In this document: piece after piece, positions 23,971 to 33,318 of the stretch
Layout: each line of letters opens with the position of its first letter
Numbering within the stretch: the stretch's first letter is position 1
DNA from: a bacterium
GTDB taxonomy: Bacteria; UBA8248
NCBI GenBank assembly: GCA_022828125.1
Contig: JAJEJD010000014.1
Coordinates: 1 to 44,800 of the forward strand
Direction of reading: 5' to 3'
Length of the DNA: 44,800 nt
Made by a program: the position numbers and the translations under genes
The notes under the pieces: model-generated
Seen by the model: only the letters and a program-made list of their open reading frames with translations
What the model was told of the DNA's origin: nothing
Databases searched by the model: none

Positions 23971-24374
23971 GAAACTTCCATCTGACCATCAACGGAAAGC
24001 GCTACGCGGTGAGCGTGGCGCGCGACCCCGGCTCGAACGATCTCGAAATCACCGTGGACGGGCAGACGCATCGCGTGGGGGTGGAAGAAGAGGAGAAGGC
24101 GGCCGCCGCTCCCCGTCCATCTCCCGCCGTGCGTAAGCCCGCGCCCCGGGCGACGAGCGTCGGCGGCAAGATACTCGCCCCCCTGCCGGGGGTGGTGCTC
24201 TCCGTCGAGGTGGCCCCGGGCGATTCGGCGCGCGCAGGGGATACGCTCCTGGTGCTGGAAGCGATGAAGATGGAGAACGTGATTCTCGCGGATTCGGACT
24301 GCGTCGTGCAGGCGGTTCACGTGACGAAAGGCGACAAGGTGGAAGCCTCGCAACTGCTGCTGGAGGTCTCATGA
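23967..24374 (+). CDS. Biotin carboxyl carrier subunit of the decarboxylase
   Basis: 135-aa biotinyl protein. An N-terminal small domain (1-45) is followed by an Ala/Pro-rich linker (46-62) and a biotinyl-lipoyl domain with E-A-M-K-M-E-N (98-104), in which Lys101 would carry biotin. The chosen GTG at 23967 overlaps the OadG-like stop as GTGA; an upstream in-frame ATG at 23919 lies inside that gene. Its own stop overlaps the next gene as ATGA. Confidence 0.9.
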   Translation: MRNFHLTINGKRYAVSVARDPGSNDLEITVDGQTHRVGVEEEEKAAAAPRPSPAVRKPAPRATSVGGKILAPLPGVVLSVEVAPGDSARAGDTLLVLEAMKMENVILADSDCVVQAVHVTKGDKVEASQLLLEVS

Positions 24375-25495
24375 GCCGCCTGTTCCATTCGGTCGCCGAT
24401 TTCATCTCCCTCACCGGGTTCGCGTCACTTCATTTCGGCGACGTCCTGATGCTCGCTATCTCCTGCCTGCTTCTCTATCTGGCCATCCGGAAGGGCTTCG
24501 AACCCCTGCTCCTGGTGCCCATCGGATTCGGCATGCTGCTCTCGAACCTCCCCGAAACCGGCATTTTCGATAAAGGCGGCCTCATCAGCTATTTCTATTT
24601 CGGGGTGAAGGCGGGCGTGTTTCCGCCCCTGATCTTCATGGGCATCGGAGCGCTCACGGACTTCGGCCCGCTGCTCGCGAATCCCAAGACGCTGCTCCTC
24701 GGTGCGGCGGCGCAGTTCGGCATCTTCGCCACGCTGCTCGGGAGCATATTCCTTGGCTTCAACCTCTCCGAAGCCGGCGCCATCGGCATCATCGGCGGGG
24801 CGGACGGCCCCACGGCCATCTACACGGCTTCCAAGCTGGCGCCCCACCTGCTCGGCCCCATCGCCGTGGCCGCCTACAGCTACATGGCGCTCGTTCCGAT
24901 GATACAGCCTCCCATCATGAAGGCGCTAACCACCGGGGAAGAGCGCTCGCGGGAGATGATGCAGCTCAAGGAGATCGAAAAGCCCGTCCGCATCCTCTTC
25001 CCCATCATCACGACGCTGCTCACCGGCCTCCTCCTCCCCTCGGCGGCGCCCCTCATCGGGATGCTCATGCTCGGGAACCTCTTCCGCGAGTGCGGGGTCG
25101 TCGAAAGGCTCTTGAAGACCTCCGAAGACGCGCTGCTCAACATCGTGACGATATTCCTCGGCGTCTCGGTGGGCGCTTCGATGACGGCGGAAACTTTTCT
25201 CAAGTGGGAGACCATCGGCATCCTCCTGCTCGGCTTCATCGCCTTCGGCATCGGCACGGCCACCGGCGTCATCTTCGGCAAGATCATGGCCGCGTTCAGC
25301 CGCACGCCGATCAATCCCCTCATCGGCGCTGCGGGCGTGAGCGCAGTTCCCATGGCGGCCCGCGTCGTCCAGAAGGTGGGTGCCGACGAGAATCCGGGCA
25401 ATTTTCTGCTCATGCACGCTATGGGGCCCAACGTGGCGGGCGTCATCGGCTCGGCGATTGCGGCCGGCGTGCTGATATCACTCATCCGAATCTGA
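24371..25495 (+). CDS. Sodium-translocating decarboxylase beta subunit (OadB/MmdB/GcdB-like)
   Basis: 374-aa integral membrane protein that decarboxylates carboxy-biotin and exports Na+. Many hydrophobic helices are visible. The key segment [11 protein letters not shown] places the essential Asp at 145, and V-P-M-A-A-R-V-V-Q and [15 protein letters not shown] near the C-terminus are diagnostic. The ATG overlaps the biotin gene by 4 nt. With the three preceding genes it makes a complete pump. Confidence 0.94.
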   Translation: MSRLFHSVADFISLTGFASLHFGDVLMLAISCLLLYLAIRKGFEPLLLVPIGFGMLLSNLPETGIFDKGGLISYFYFGVKAGVFPPLIFMGIGALTDFGPLLANPKTLLLGAAAQFGIFATLLGSIFLGFNLSEAGAIGIIGGADGPTAIYTASKLAPHLLGPIAVAAYSYMALVPMIQPPIMKALTTGEERSREMMQLKEIEKPVRILFPIITTLLTGLLLPSAAPLIGMLMLGNLFRECGVVERLLKTSEDALLNIVTIFLGVSVGASMTAETFLKWETIGILLLGFIAFGIGTATGVIFGKIMAAFSRTPINPLIGAAGVSAVPMAARVVQKVGADENPGNFLLMHAMGPNVAGVIGSAIAAGVLISLIRI

Positions 25496-25510
25496 AGGAG
25501 CGACACCCTC

Positions 25511-26701
25511 ATGGCTGGACCACTCGAAGGCGTTCGCGTAGTCGATCTGACACGAATTCTCGCAGGCCCGTACTGCACCATGATGCTGGGCGATATGGGC
25601 GCGGAGGTCATCAAGATCGAACATCCCCAGGGCGGGGACGACACCCGGGGCTGGGGGCCTCCCTTTCTGAACGGGGTGAGCACGTACTTCATCTCGATTA
25701 ACCGCAACAAGAAAAGCCTCACGCTCAACCTGAAGGACGAACGCGGCAAGGATCTCCTGCGCGATCTGATTCGCAAGGGCGACGTCGTCGTGGAGAACTT
25801 CCGGCCCGGCACGCTGGACAAGCTCGGGTTTTCCTGGGAGGAGATCCACCGCATCAACCCCGCGGTGATATTCGCCTCGCTCTCGGGCTTCGGCCAGACC
25901 GGCCCCCGGAAAAACGAGCCCGGCTTCGACGTGGTCATCCAGGGCGAGGGCGGAATCATGAGCATCACCGGAGAGCCTGACGGCCCGCCCAGCAAGTTTG
26001 GCGCATCCATTGGGGACATCACGGCGGGAATGCTCGCCGCCCAGGGCGTTCTGCTCTCCCTCTACCACCGGGAGAAGACCGGCGTCGGCCAGATGGTCGA
26101 CGTCGGCATGCTCGACGGGCAGGTGGCCCTGCTCACCTACCACGCGAACAACTACTTCGGAACCGGAAAGCTTCCGCCGAGGCGGGGGAACAAGCATCCC
26201 TCCATCACGCCGTATGAGACATATAAGTGCAAGGACGGGTATTTCAACCTGGGCGTGGGGAACGACAGCCTCTGGCGGAGGTTCTGCGACGCGATGGGGT
26301 TGGGGCACATCAAGGAAGACCCCAAGTTCGCCATCAACAAGGACAGGGTGGACAACCGCCTGGAGCTTCAGGAGATTCTCGACCCCTTTTTCGCGGAGAA
26401 GACGGTGGGGGAAACGATCGAAACCCTGCGGGGAGCGGGCATCCCGTGCGGCCCGATTAACAATCTCGAGCAAGTGTTGAACGAGCCCCAGATTCTCGCG
26501 CGCGAGATGGTCGTGGACATCGACGTTCCAATCGCCGGCCCCACGAAGGTGACCGGCGTACCCATCAAGCTCTCCGAAACCCCGGGCGCGGTGCGGACGC
26601 CGCCGCCTACGCTGGGCCAGCACACAGAAGAGGTGCTCGAATCCGTCCTCGGCATGGATGAGGCGCAAAGAAACGTCCTTCGAGACGAAGGCGTGGTGTG
26701 A
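25511..26701 (+). CDS. Class III CoA-transferase (CaiB/BaiF/Frc family)
   Basis: 396-aa CoA-transferase that moves CoA between carboxylic acids through enzyme anhydrides. The catalytic Asp169 lies in G-A-S-I-G-D-I-T-A-G, numbered as in formyl-CoA transferase. L-A-G-P-Y-C-T-M-M-L-G-D-M-G-A-E (18-33), V-V-V-E-N-F-R-P-G and S-G-F-G-Q-T-G-P are family blocks. The ATG follows AAGGAG by 10 nt, 15 nt after the pump gene, so it probably activates the decarboxylase substrate with CoA (inference). Confidence 0.94.
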   Translation: MAGPLEGVRVVDLTRILAGPYCTMMLGDMGAEVIKIEHPQGGDDTRGWGPPFLNGVSTYFISINRNKKSLTLNLKDERGKDLLRDLIRKGDVVVENFRPGTLDKLGFSWEEIHRINPAVIFASLSGFGQTGPRKNEPGFDVVIQGEGGIMSITGEPDGPPSKFGASIGDITAGMLAAQGVLLSLYHREKTGVGQMVDVGMLDGQVALLTYHANNYFGTGKLPPRRGNKHPSITPYETYKCKDGYFNLGVGNDSLWRRFCDAMGLGHIKEDPKFAINKDRVDNRLELQEILDPFFAEKTVGETIETLRGAGIPCGPINNLEQVLNEPQILAREMVVDIDVPIAGPTKVTGVPIKLSETPGAVRTPPPTLGQHTEEVLESVLGMDEAQRNVLRDEGVV

Positions 26702-26782
26702 GGCTCGGGAGCATGGACACTCTTTTGGATTTTTCAGGAATGAGAGCGTTGAGACTTCGCAAGCGCTCGCGGGGGGATTGAG

Positions 26783-27490
26783 GTGCGGATACCGGGCGTT
26801 CAGATCGAAAAACCCAAATCCCTGAGCAAGATGGTGTCGGAACAGATAAAAGACGCCATCCTGAGCGGCATCTTCCAGCCGGGAGACAAGCTGGTCGAGA
26901 CGACGCTCACCGAATCGATGGGCGTGAGCAGAACCCCGCTCCGCGAAGCCTTCCGGGAGCTTGCGGCGGAGGGCTACATCACCGTCGTCCCGCACAAGGG
27001 GGCGCACGTGAGCCTCGTGAGCGAAGATGAAGTCCTGGACATCTACACGATCACGAGCGTGCTCGAGGGCCTCGCCACGCGCCTCGCGACCCCGAATCTT
27101 CGCGAAGGCAGGGCGAATGAGACGCTCCATGCGTTTTTCGAGCAGCTGAAGCGCCACCACGAGCGCGGCGAAGTGGACGAATACTGGGCGGCGAACCGCG
27201 ATTTTCACCGCCACATCACGAGCGCTTGCGAGAACTCGAGACTACAGGGGCTCATCGGGAACCTCAGGGAGCAGATCATGAAGACCCGCGTGGTGACGCT
27301 TCACGCGCCCGGGCGTCTCGAAAATTCCATGGCCGAGCACGAGGATATACTCGATGCCATTCTCGACGGCGACGCGAGAGCCGCCGAACGCCTGGTGATC
27401 AGGCACCTGGAAATTCAGGGAGAATTTGTCCTGGACCTCATCAAGAAATCATCTGAAAGCGCAAGCGTTTCCACTGAACAAGAAGGCTAG
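26783..27490 (+). CDS. GntR-family transcriptional regulator (FadR/FCD type)
   Basis: 235-aa DNA-binding regulator. The winged helix-turn-helix at about 12-80 includes I-L-S-G-I-F-Q-P-G-D-K-L-V-E and S-M-G-V-S-R-T-P-L-R-E-A-F-R-E-L. The FCD ligand-binding domain follows, with D-F-H at about 141-143 and H-xxx-H type residues in E-H-E-D-I and R-H-L. The start is GTG at 26783. Likely regulates the adjoining CoA-ester catabolic genes (inference from context). Its stop overlaps the convergent alanine dehydrogenase stop through CTAG. Confidence 0.93.
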   Translation: MRIPGVQIEKPKSLSKMVSEQIKDAILSGIFQPGDKLVETTLTESMGVSRTPLREAFRELAAEGYITVVPHKGAHVSLVSEDEVLDIYTITSVLEGLATRLATPNLREGRANETLHAFFEQLKRHHERGEVDEYWAANRDFHRHITSACENSRLQGLIGNLREQIMKTRVVTLHAPGRLENSMAEHEDILDAILDGDARAAERLVIRHLEIQGEFVLDLIKKSSESASVSTEQEG

Positions 27491-28602
27491 GCGAACACCT
27501 CCCGCACGCTTGCACCCTCCAAACTTAAGGCTTTCGCCACGCCCGCGTGCGTGATGCGCCCCTCGGCCACGTTCAGGCCGTCGGCGAGGTGCGGATTACG
27601 CACCGCTGCTTCCCTGATCCCCGAATTGGCGAGTTCCAGGGCGTAGGGCAGCACGGCGTTCGAGAGAGCGATGGTGCTCGTGCGGGGAACGACCCCCGGC
27701 ATGTTCGCCACGCCGTAGTGGACGACGCCCTCGACGACGTAGGTGGGATCCGAGTGATAAGTGGGGCGTATCGTCTCCACGCAGCCGCCCTGGTCCACCG
27801 CCACGTCCACGATGACGGCGCCGGGGTTCATCTCCCCCAGCATCTCGCGCGAAACCAGAACCGGCGTACGGCCGCCTGGCACCAAAACGGCGCCGATGAC
27901 CAGGTCCGCCTCGCACAGGGCTTCGCGTATGGTAAAGCGTGTGGACACCAGCGTCTTGACGCGGCCATCGAAAATATCGTCGATGTATTCGAGGCGCGCG
28001 TGGTTGATATCGAAAATCGTGACGCCCGCGTGCATTCCCACTGCAATTTTGGCCGCGTTCTTCCCAACGATGCCCGCTCCGAGGATGACCACGTTCCCCC
28101 GGGGAACACCCGGCGCCCCGGCGAGCAGAACGCCGCGGCCCCCTAAGTTTTTCCCCAGATACTTGGCGCCCTCCTGGACGGCCATTCTCCCCGCTATTTC
28201 GCTCATGGGTTGTAGAATCGGCAAAACGCCGTCTGGCGAAGTCACCGTTTCGAACGCGACGCCATACGTTCCGCTTTCGGCGAGCGCGTGCGCCAGGGGC
28301 CGGCAGGCGGCCAGATGCAAGAAGGCGAACAGAATCTGCCCTTCGCGCATCAGCGGAAATTCCGACTCCAGGGGCTCCTTGACCTTGACGACCATCTCCC
28401 CCTCCGCCCAGAGCTCCTCCGCAGTCGGGACGATACGCGCACCCACAGCCTCGTATTCCGCATCCGGGATACCGGCGTCCAGGCCCGCGCCTTTTTCCAC
28501 CATCACGGCGTGGTCCGCCTCCACGAGAGCCTCTACGGCGCCGGGCGTCAAGGCGACCCTGTATTCATCCTGCTTGATTTCCCTGAGCAGCCCGATTTTC
28601 AT
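27487..28602 (-). CDS. ald: Alanine dehydrogenase
   Basis: 371-aa NAD-dependent alanine dehydrogenase (L-alanine to pyruvate and ammonia). R15 (E-Y-R-V-A-L-T-P), Lys75 (V-K-V-K-E-P) and His96 (F-L-H-L-A) are the substrate and catalytic residues of the family. The NAD-binding segment V-V-I-L-G-A-G-I-V-G-K-N-A-A is intact. The ATG at 28602 overlaps the hotdog gene stop by 4 nt, and GGAGG of that gene serves as its ribosome-binding site. Confidence 0.95.
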   Translation of the reverse strand: MKIGLLREIKQDEYRVALTPGAVEALVEADHAVMVEKGAGLDAGIPDAEYEAVGARIVPTAEELWAEGEMVVKVKEPLESEFPLMREGQILFAFLHLAACRPLAHALAESGTYGVAFETVTSPDGVLPILQPMSEIAGRMAVQEGAKYLGKNLGGRGVLLAGAPGVPRGNVVILGAGIVGKNAAKIAVGMHAGVTIFDINHARLEYIDDIFDGRVKTLVSTRFTIREALCEADLVIGAVLVPGGRTPVLVSREMLGEMNPGAVIVDVAVDQGGCVETIRPTYHSDPTYVVEGVVHYGVANMPGVVPRTSTIALSNAVLPYALELANSGIREAAVRNPHLADGLNVAEGRITHAGVAKALSLEGASVREVFA

Positions 28603-29039
28603 GAACCGTCCGCCTCCTCTTCCACGACATGGAAGGTGCTCTCCGCCTCGGCGACAGCGTGACCGTCTTCCGCTCTGGTCGCTTTTCCCTCCAGGACGAC
28701 GAACCTGCCCTTTTTCTTCTTCAATCTTCCTTCGAGCAGCAAGGGAATGCCGACAGGCAAGGGGTCGTGGTAGCGGATTTCGCTTCTCGCCGAATAGGCG
28801 CGAATTCCTTTGAGGAAAAGCCAGTTCGCCATGACGTCATCGAGAACGCTGAAGACGATGCCGCCGTGGGTGACGCCGTCGTAGCCCTGGTGAACAGACT
28901 GCGGCGTGAACTCGGCACGACAGACGTCGTCCTCGAGCCGGAACGTGATCTTCAGGCCAATCGGGTTCGCGGGGCCGCATACGAAACAGCCGTCCGCGTC
29001 CGGGCGCCCTCTTGCATCAGTCAATTGCCAGGTCTCCAA
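28599..29039 (-). CDS. Hotdog-fold thioesterase (PaaI/4HBT family)
   Basis: About 146 aa. The N-terminal C-F-V-C-G-P-A-N-P-I-G-L and the core Q-G-Y-D-G-V-T-H-G-G-I-V-F-S-V-L-D-D (hotdog helix with catalytic region) place it in the PaaI-like acyl-CoA thioesterase group. The start is uncertain: TTG at 29039 gives the full N-terminus but has only a weak ribosome-binding site. It starts 18 nt beyond the ribosomal-cluster terminator, so it needs its own promoter or read-through. It is coupled to ald through ATGA. Confidence 0.82.
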   Translation of the reverse strand: METWQLTDARGRPDADGCFVCGPANPIGLKITFRLEDDVCRAEFTPQSVHQGYDGVTHGGIVFSVLDDVMANWLFLKGIRAYSARSEIRYHDPLPVGIPLLLEGRLKKKKGRFVVLEGKATRAEDGHAVAEAESTFHVVEEEADGS

Positions 29040-29056
29040 TTCATTTCAGGCCGAAC

Positions 29057-29087
29057 AAAAAAAGGAGAGCCTCGGCGGCTCTCCTTT
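29057..29087 (-). terminator. Intrinsic terminator of the ribosomal cluster
   Basis: On the minus strand GGAGAGCC-GCCGA-GGCTCTCC forms a perfect 8-bp GC-rich stem followed by seven U residues. It lies 24 nt after the rplQ stop and is the strongest intrinsic terminator in the window. Confidence 0.92.
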
Positions 29088-29111
29088 CGGGAGTCTCTCA
29101 TATGAGGGCCT

Positions 29112-29534
29112 CTACGCTTCCCCTTGCGCCTCTTTTCTCTTCCGGCGGCGCTCCTGCCTTTCTTCTTCTCTGGTGGTGTCCCTGTCGATCAACTCGAGGA
29201 GCGCCATGGGCGCGGCGTCTCCCTGCCGGGGAGGGAGGCGCAGAATCCGGGTATAGCCGCCGGGCCGCTCCGCATATCTCGGAGCGATGGTCTCCATGAG
29301 CTTGGCGACCGCAGCGGGCGTCTTGAGATAAGAGGCAACCTGCCGCCGCGCGTGGAGCGTACCCTTCTTGCCCGTGGTGATGATGCGCTCGGCGTGGCGG
29401 CGAACCTCCTTGGCCTTCGCCAGCGTCGTGCGCACCCTCTCCTCGTCGATGAGAGAAGTCACCATGTTCCTCGTCATCGCATCGCGATGTTTCGAGGTAC
29501 GTCCCAGTTTTCTTCCATGCCATCGATGCCGCAT
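29112..29534 (-). CDS. rplQ: 50S ribosomal protein L17
   Basis: 140 aa, close to the family's usual length plus a charged C-terminal tail (R-K-R-K-E-A-Q-G-E-A). Starts M-R-H-R at ATG 29534, TAGGA 9 nt upstream; a TTG one codon earlier is not needed. N-terminal G-R-K-L-G-R-T-S-K-H-R and T-T-L-A-K-A-K-E are diagnostic. Last gene of the cluster. Confidence 0.95.
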   Translation of the reverse strand: MRHRWHGRKLGRTSKHRDAMTRNMVTSLIDEERVRTTLAKAKEVRRHAERIITTGKKGTLHARRQVASYLKTPAAVAKLMETIAPRYAERPGGYTRILRLPPRQGDAAPMALLELIDRDTTREEERQERRRKRKEAQGEA

Positions 29535-29545
29535 CAATCCATGTC

Positions 29546-30565
29546 CTATTCTTGTTCGGAATCTTCCGGCGCGCTCAAATCGAGCGGCGAGAGATCCATA
29601 TAGCTCAAATCCATTCCCAGGGACAAACCCATTCCCGTGAGGATATCACGAATTTCATTCAAACTCTTGCGCCCGAAGTTCCTGGTTTTCAGCAACTCGG
29701 CCTCGGTTTTTTGCACCAACTCGCCCAGCGTGCGGATACGCGCGTTCTTTAGGCAGTTATAGCTGCGAACCGAAAGTTCGAGTTCCTCCACGCTCCTGCT
29801 GAGGCTCTCGACGATTCTCTGCTTGCGCTCATCCACCTTGGGCGCCTGGGGCTCGGTCTCCTCCTCGAAATTGATGAATATCTGGAGGTTGTCCTTAAGT
29901 ATCTTCGCTGCGTGGGCGACCGCATCGACGGGGGCGATGGTTCCGTTCGTCTCCACGTCGAGAATCAGCTTGTCGTAGTCCGTAATGTCGCCCACCCGGG
30001 TTTTCTCCACCTGGAAGGTGCAGCGGCGGATGGGAGAGAAGATGGAATCCACCGGGATGAACTGCGGGCCGAGCGTCAGGTCCACGTTTCTCTCCGCGGG
30101 AACGTAGCCGCGGCCGATGTTCGCCACGAGTTCCACTTCGAGTTCCGCCTCATCGTTCATGTTGGCGATCTCGATGTCGGGGGTCAGCACCTTCACGCCC
30201 GCAGGGGCTTCGATGTCTCCCGCCTTGAATACGCCGGCCGAACCCGAATGCCGATAATGCATGTGAACCGGCAAGGTTTCCGATTCCACCTCGATGACGA
30301 TGTCCTTGAGATTCAGGATGATTTCCGTCACATCCTCCATGACGCCGGGAATGCTCGAAAACTCGTGAAATACCCCCTCAATGCGCACGCTCGTGAAAGC
30401 GGCTCCCTGCAGTGAAGACAAGATCACGCGGCGGAGCGCATTGCCCAATGTAACGCCATACCCGCGCTCCAGGGGCTCGGCGACAAAACGGCCGAAAGTA
30501 TCGGTCAAACTTTCCGACTGGGGTTCCAGGCCGGTGGGTTTGACCAGATCAGCAATGGCTGTCAT
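29546..30565 (-). CDS. rpoA: DNA-directed RNA polymerase subunit alpha
   Basis: 339-aa alpha subunit. The N-terminal dimerisation and assembly domain (about 1-235) contains the [17 protein letters not shown] block. The C-terminal domain that contacts DNA and activators (about 255-320) contains S-V-R-S-Y-N-C-L-K and the K-S-L-N-E-I motif. A short acidic tail ends it. It lies 8 nt before rplQ and 67 nt after rpsD, as in standard alpha operons. Confidence 0.97.
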   Translation of the reverse strand: MTAIADLVKPTGLEPQSESLTDTFGRFVAEPLERGYGVTLGNALRRVILSSLQGAAFTSVRIEGVFHEFSSIPGVMEDVTEIILNLKDIVIEVESETLPVHMHYRHSGSAGVFKAGDIEAPAGVKVLTPDIEIANMNDEAELEVELVANIGRGYVPAERNVDLTLGPQFIPVDSIFSPIRRCTFQVEKTRVGDITDYDKLILDVETNGTIAPVDAVAHAAKILKDNLQIFINFEEETEPQAPKVDERKQRIVESLSRSVEELELSVRSYNCLKNARIRTLGELVQKTEAELLKTRNFGRKSLNEIRDILTGMGLSLGMDLSYMDLSPLDLSAPEDSEQE

Positions 30566-30632
30566 TTGCGTTGGTCCTCCGTTCGGCGGTTGACCACTTT
30601 TCGAAACAAGTAGGTCGAAACGAATTCGTTAT

Positions 30633-31265
30633 CTATTTGGAATACAGTTCCACAATCTGCTGCGCGTTGATGTCAATCTGGGAATCGACCAGACTGGGCG
30701 GCTCCAGAACACGCGCCTGAAGATCGGCGTGGTCCACATCGAGCCAGGCGGGAGCGCCGCGCACTTTCCCTTTTTCCGCGCTTTGCACGATCAGCGCAAT
30801 TTTCTTGCTTTTCTCCTTGATCTCGACGACGTCGCCCTTGCGCACGACGAACGCCGGGCGGTTCACCTTCCTGCCGTTCACCCGAACGTGGTTGTGAATC
30901 ACCAGTTGACGCGCCTGATTGCGCGAATCCGCAAAACTCGCCCGGAATACGACGTTGTCGAGCCTGGACTCGAGCAGAGAAAACAGGTTGTCACCGGTGA
31001 CGCCCTTGCGCCGCGCGGCTTCTTTGTAATACAGCCGGAATTGCTTCTCCAGCACGCCGTACACCCGGCGCGCCTTTTGTTTCTCCCGAAGCTGTTGTCC
31101 GTATTCGCTCAGCTTTCCACGCATACGCGCCGCGCCATGCTGCCCCGGCGGAAAACTCCTTTTCTCGAAAGAGCATTTATCGCCGATGCAGCGATCGCCC
31201 TTCAAGAAGAGCTTCATCCCCTCTCTTCGGCAGAGCCGACAAACCGAATCCTTGTATCGCGCCAA
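30633..31265 (-). CDS. rpsD: 30S ribosomal protein S4 (zinc-binding form)
   Basis: 210-aa primary 16S rRNA-binding protein. The N-terminus carries Cys9, Cys12, Cys26 and Cys31, the zinc-binding form of S4. The S4 RNA-binding domain is visible in S-R-L-D-N-V-V-F-R and [13 protein letters not shown]. Start is TTG at 31265, GAGGGAG 8 nt upstream. In related bacteria S4 also autoregulates the alpha operon. Confidence 0.96.
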   Translation of the reverse strand: MARYKDSVCRLCRREGMKLFLKGDRCIGDKCSFEKRSFPPGQHGAARMRGKLSEYGQQLREKQKARRVYGVLEKQFRLYYKEAARRKGVTGDNLFSLLESRLDNVVFRASFADSRNQARQLVIHNHVRVNGRKVNRPAFVVRKGDVVEIKEKSKKIALIVQSAEKGKVRGAPAWLDVDHADLQARVLEPPSLVDSQIDINAQQIVELYSK

Positions 31266-31292
31266 AATTCAAACTCCCTCTTGCCTTGTGAC

Positions 31293-31694
31293 CTAGACCC
31301 GACGCCGCTTTCGCGGACGGCAACCATTGTGAGGAATAGGCGTTACGTCACGAATGAGGCTCACCTCGAGCCCCGCTGCGGCCAGCGAGCGAATCGCCGC
31401 CTCCCGTCCGGAACCCGGGCCGCTCACGAATACCTCAACCGAAGTCACGCCCAGGTCCAACGCTTTTTTGGCGACATCCGCAGCAGCCATCTGCGCGGCG
31501 AAAGGCGTGCTCTTCCGGGAACCCTTGAAGCCCTGCCCGCCGGCCGTCGACCAGCAAACTACGTTCCCGCCCGTGTCGGAAATCGAAATCATGGTGTTGT
31601 TGAAGGTCGCCAGGATGTGAGCCTGCCCCTTGCCGATGGCTCTCCGCTCACGACGGCGCTTTCCACCGCGTTTTCCTCTACCCGCTTGCGCCAA
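31293..31694 (-). CDS. rpsK: 30S ribosomal protein S11
   Basis: 133 aa. [26 protein letters not shown] and the C-terminal [13 protein letters not shown] are diagnostic of S11, which lines the platform near the E site. The start is TTG at 31694 with AGGAGA 6 nt upstream. The N-terminus is basic and Gly-rich as usual. Confidence 0.96.
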   Translation of the reverse strand: MAQAGRGKRGGKRRRERRAIGKGQAHILATFNNTMISISDTGGNVVCWSTAGGQGFKGSRKSTPFAAQMAAADVAKKALDLGVTSVEVFVSGPGSGREAAIRSLAAAGLEVSLIRDVTPIPHNGCRPRKRRRV

Positions 31695-31732
31695 TTGAAA
31701 TCTCCTGCCTTATAAGAGACGAAATTGAAAAA

Positions 31733-32107
31733 TCAGTTGTCTTTTTTCTTTGCGCCCACCGTCTTGCGCGGCCCTTTGCGTGTGCGCGCGTTCGTATGGG
31801 TTCTCTGCCCGCGAACGGGCAATCCACGGCGGTGCCGGAGCCCCCGGTAGGTGCCGATGTCCATCAATCGCTTGATGTTCATGGTCACCCTGCTCCTCAG
31901 GTCGCCCTCCACCGCATAGTCGCGCTCGATAACCTCGCGCAAGGTCTGCACCTCGGCTTCGGAGAGGTCCTTCACCTTGGAGAAGGCATTGATACTCGCT
32001 TCCTCCACTATCTTGTTCGCGGAAGTCCGCCCGATTCCATAGATATACGTCAAGGCGATGTTGACGTTCTTGTCGTTGGGAATATCCACTCCGGCAATAC
32101 GGGCCAT
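31733..32107 (-). CDS. rpsM: 30S ribosomal protein S13
   Basis: 124-aa protein of the small-subunit head, which contacts tRNA and the large subunit. Starts [10 protein letters not shown], has Y-I-Y-G-I-G-R-T and the C-terminal [14 protein letters not shown] basic tail. Normal length and position between rpmJ and rpsK. Confidence 0.97.
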   Translation of the reverse strand: MARIAGVDIPNDKNVNIALTYIYGIGRTSANKIVEEASINAFSKVKDLSEAEVQTLREVIERDYAVEGDLRSRVTMNIKRLMDIGTYRGLRHRRGLPVRGQRTHTNARTRKGPRKTVGAKKKDN

Positions 32108-32138
32108 TCGCGTTCTCCTTTATTTCCTCGCCGCCGCC

Positions 32139-32252
32139 TCAGCCTTGTCGCTGCTTGTGCTTGGGATTCGAACACAAGACGCGCACGATACCCTTGCGGC
32201 GGATGACCTTGCACTTATCACACATCGGCTTGACGGAACTTCTCACCTTCAT
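32139..32252 (-). CDS. rpmJ: 50S ribosomal protein L36 (zinc form)
   Basis: 37-aa protein, [11 protein letters not shown] and so on. Zinc ligands Cys11, Cys14, Cys27 and His32 are all present, so this is the zinc-dependent L36. It sits between infA and rpsM as in most bacteria and is too short for routine ORF cut-offs. Confidence 0.95.
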   Translation of the reverse strand: MKVRSSVKPMCDKCKVIRRKGIVRVLCSNPKHKQRQG

Positions 32253-32281
32253 TTCCCGGCTCCAAATCTCACTGGATACAT

Positions 32282-32569
32282 CTACTTGTACCGACTCGTT
32301 ATCCGCCCTCTCGTCAAATCGTAGGGGGACAACTCCACCTTGACGTTGTCTCCCGGCAGAATCCGGATGAAGTGCATCCGCATTTTCCCCGAGATGTGGG
32401 CCAACACCTTGTGGCCGCCTTCGAGTTCAACGCGAAACATCGCGTTCGGCAGAGGCTCCACGACGATCCCGTCCACCTCGATGACGCCTTCCTTGGGAGC
32501 CCTCTCCTCGCGCTCTGCCTGATCGCGCTTTCGCTGCTTCCGGCTTCCCCCTCGGCGCGGTCTCCTCAT
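32282..32569 (-). CDS. infA: Translation initiation factor IF-1 with N-terminal extension
   Basis: 95 aa against about 72 in most bacteria. Residues 26-95 are a canonical OB-fold IF-1 ([30 protein letters not shown]). Residues 1-25 are an extra Arg/Lys-rich segment ([11 protein letters not shown]). The ATG overlaps the map stop as ATGA, and there is no ATG, GTG or TTG between it and the core that would remove the extension. IF-1 binds the ribosomal A site during initiation. Confidence 0.93.
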   Translation of the reverse strand: MRRPRRGGSRKQRKRDQAEREERAPKEGVIEVDGIVVEPLPNAMFRVELEGGHKVLAHISGKMRMHFIRILPGDNVKVELSPYDLTRGRITSRYK

Positions 32570-33318
32570 GCGGCCAAGCTCAGAATATCCGGGCCATCTT
32601 CGGTGATGGCGACGGAATGCTCAAAATGCGCGGAGAGTTTCTCGTCCGCCGTAACGACTGTCCATTCATCGCTTAAAACCTTCACATCATGAACGCCCAT
32701 GTTCAGCATCGGCTCAATCGCGAGAACCATGCCCGCCTTGAGCTCCGGCCCCGTGCCGGGTTCGCCGAAATTCGGAACCTGGGGTTCTTCGTGAAGATTC
32801 GTTCCCACCCCATGCCCCACATAGGCGCGCACCACCGAAAATCCGGCGTTTTCCGCGTGCTTTTGCACGGCGTGTGAAATATCAAACAACCGGTTGCCCG
32901 GTTTCGCCTGCTCAATGCCCTTGAAAAGCGACTCCTCGCAACATTTCAACAGCTTTTTCGCCCCGGGATCAACGTCGCCCACGGGAAACGTGACTGCATG
33001 ATCTCCATAATAGCCATACAATTTCGCCCCGACATCCACGCTGACGATATCCCCTTCCTCGAGTTTCTTCCCGGAGGGCACCCCATGCACTACTTCTTCA
33101 TTGATCGAAGCGCATATCGTGTGCCGATAGCCCCTGTACCCCTTGAAAGCGGGTATGGCCCCTTGCTCCCGAATCACCCGTTCCGCCAAGGCGTCCAACT
33201 CCAGTGTCGTAACACCCGGACGAATCGCTTCCTTGAGTTCCGCCATGACACTCATCACTACCCGGTTGCTGGCCCGTAAACGCTCTATCTCTTTTCGCGA
33301 ACGAAGGATGATGGCCAT
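32566..33318 (-). CDS. map: Methionine aminopeptidase type I
   Basis: 250-aa metallopeptidase that removes initiator Met. All five metal ligands are present: Asp95, Asp106, His169, Glu202 and Glu233. The substrate histidine H-G-V region and the E-P-M-L motif are normal. It overlaps infA by 4 nt and the adk stop by 1 nt, which indicates tight coupling. Confidence 0.96.
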   Translation of the reverse strand: MAIILRSRKEIERLRASNRVVMSVMAELKEAIRPGVTTLELDALAERVIREQGAIPAFKGYRGYRHTICASINEEVVHGVPSGKKLEEGDIVSVDVGAKLYGYYGDHAVTFPVGDVDPGAKKLLKCCEESLFKGIEQAKPGNRLFDISHAVQKHAENAGFSVVRAYVGHGVGTNLHEEPQVPNFGEPGTGPELKAGMVLAIEPMLNMGVHDVKVLSDEWTVVTADEKLSAHFEHSVAITEDGPDILSLAA

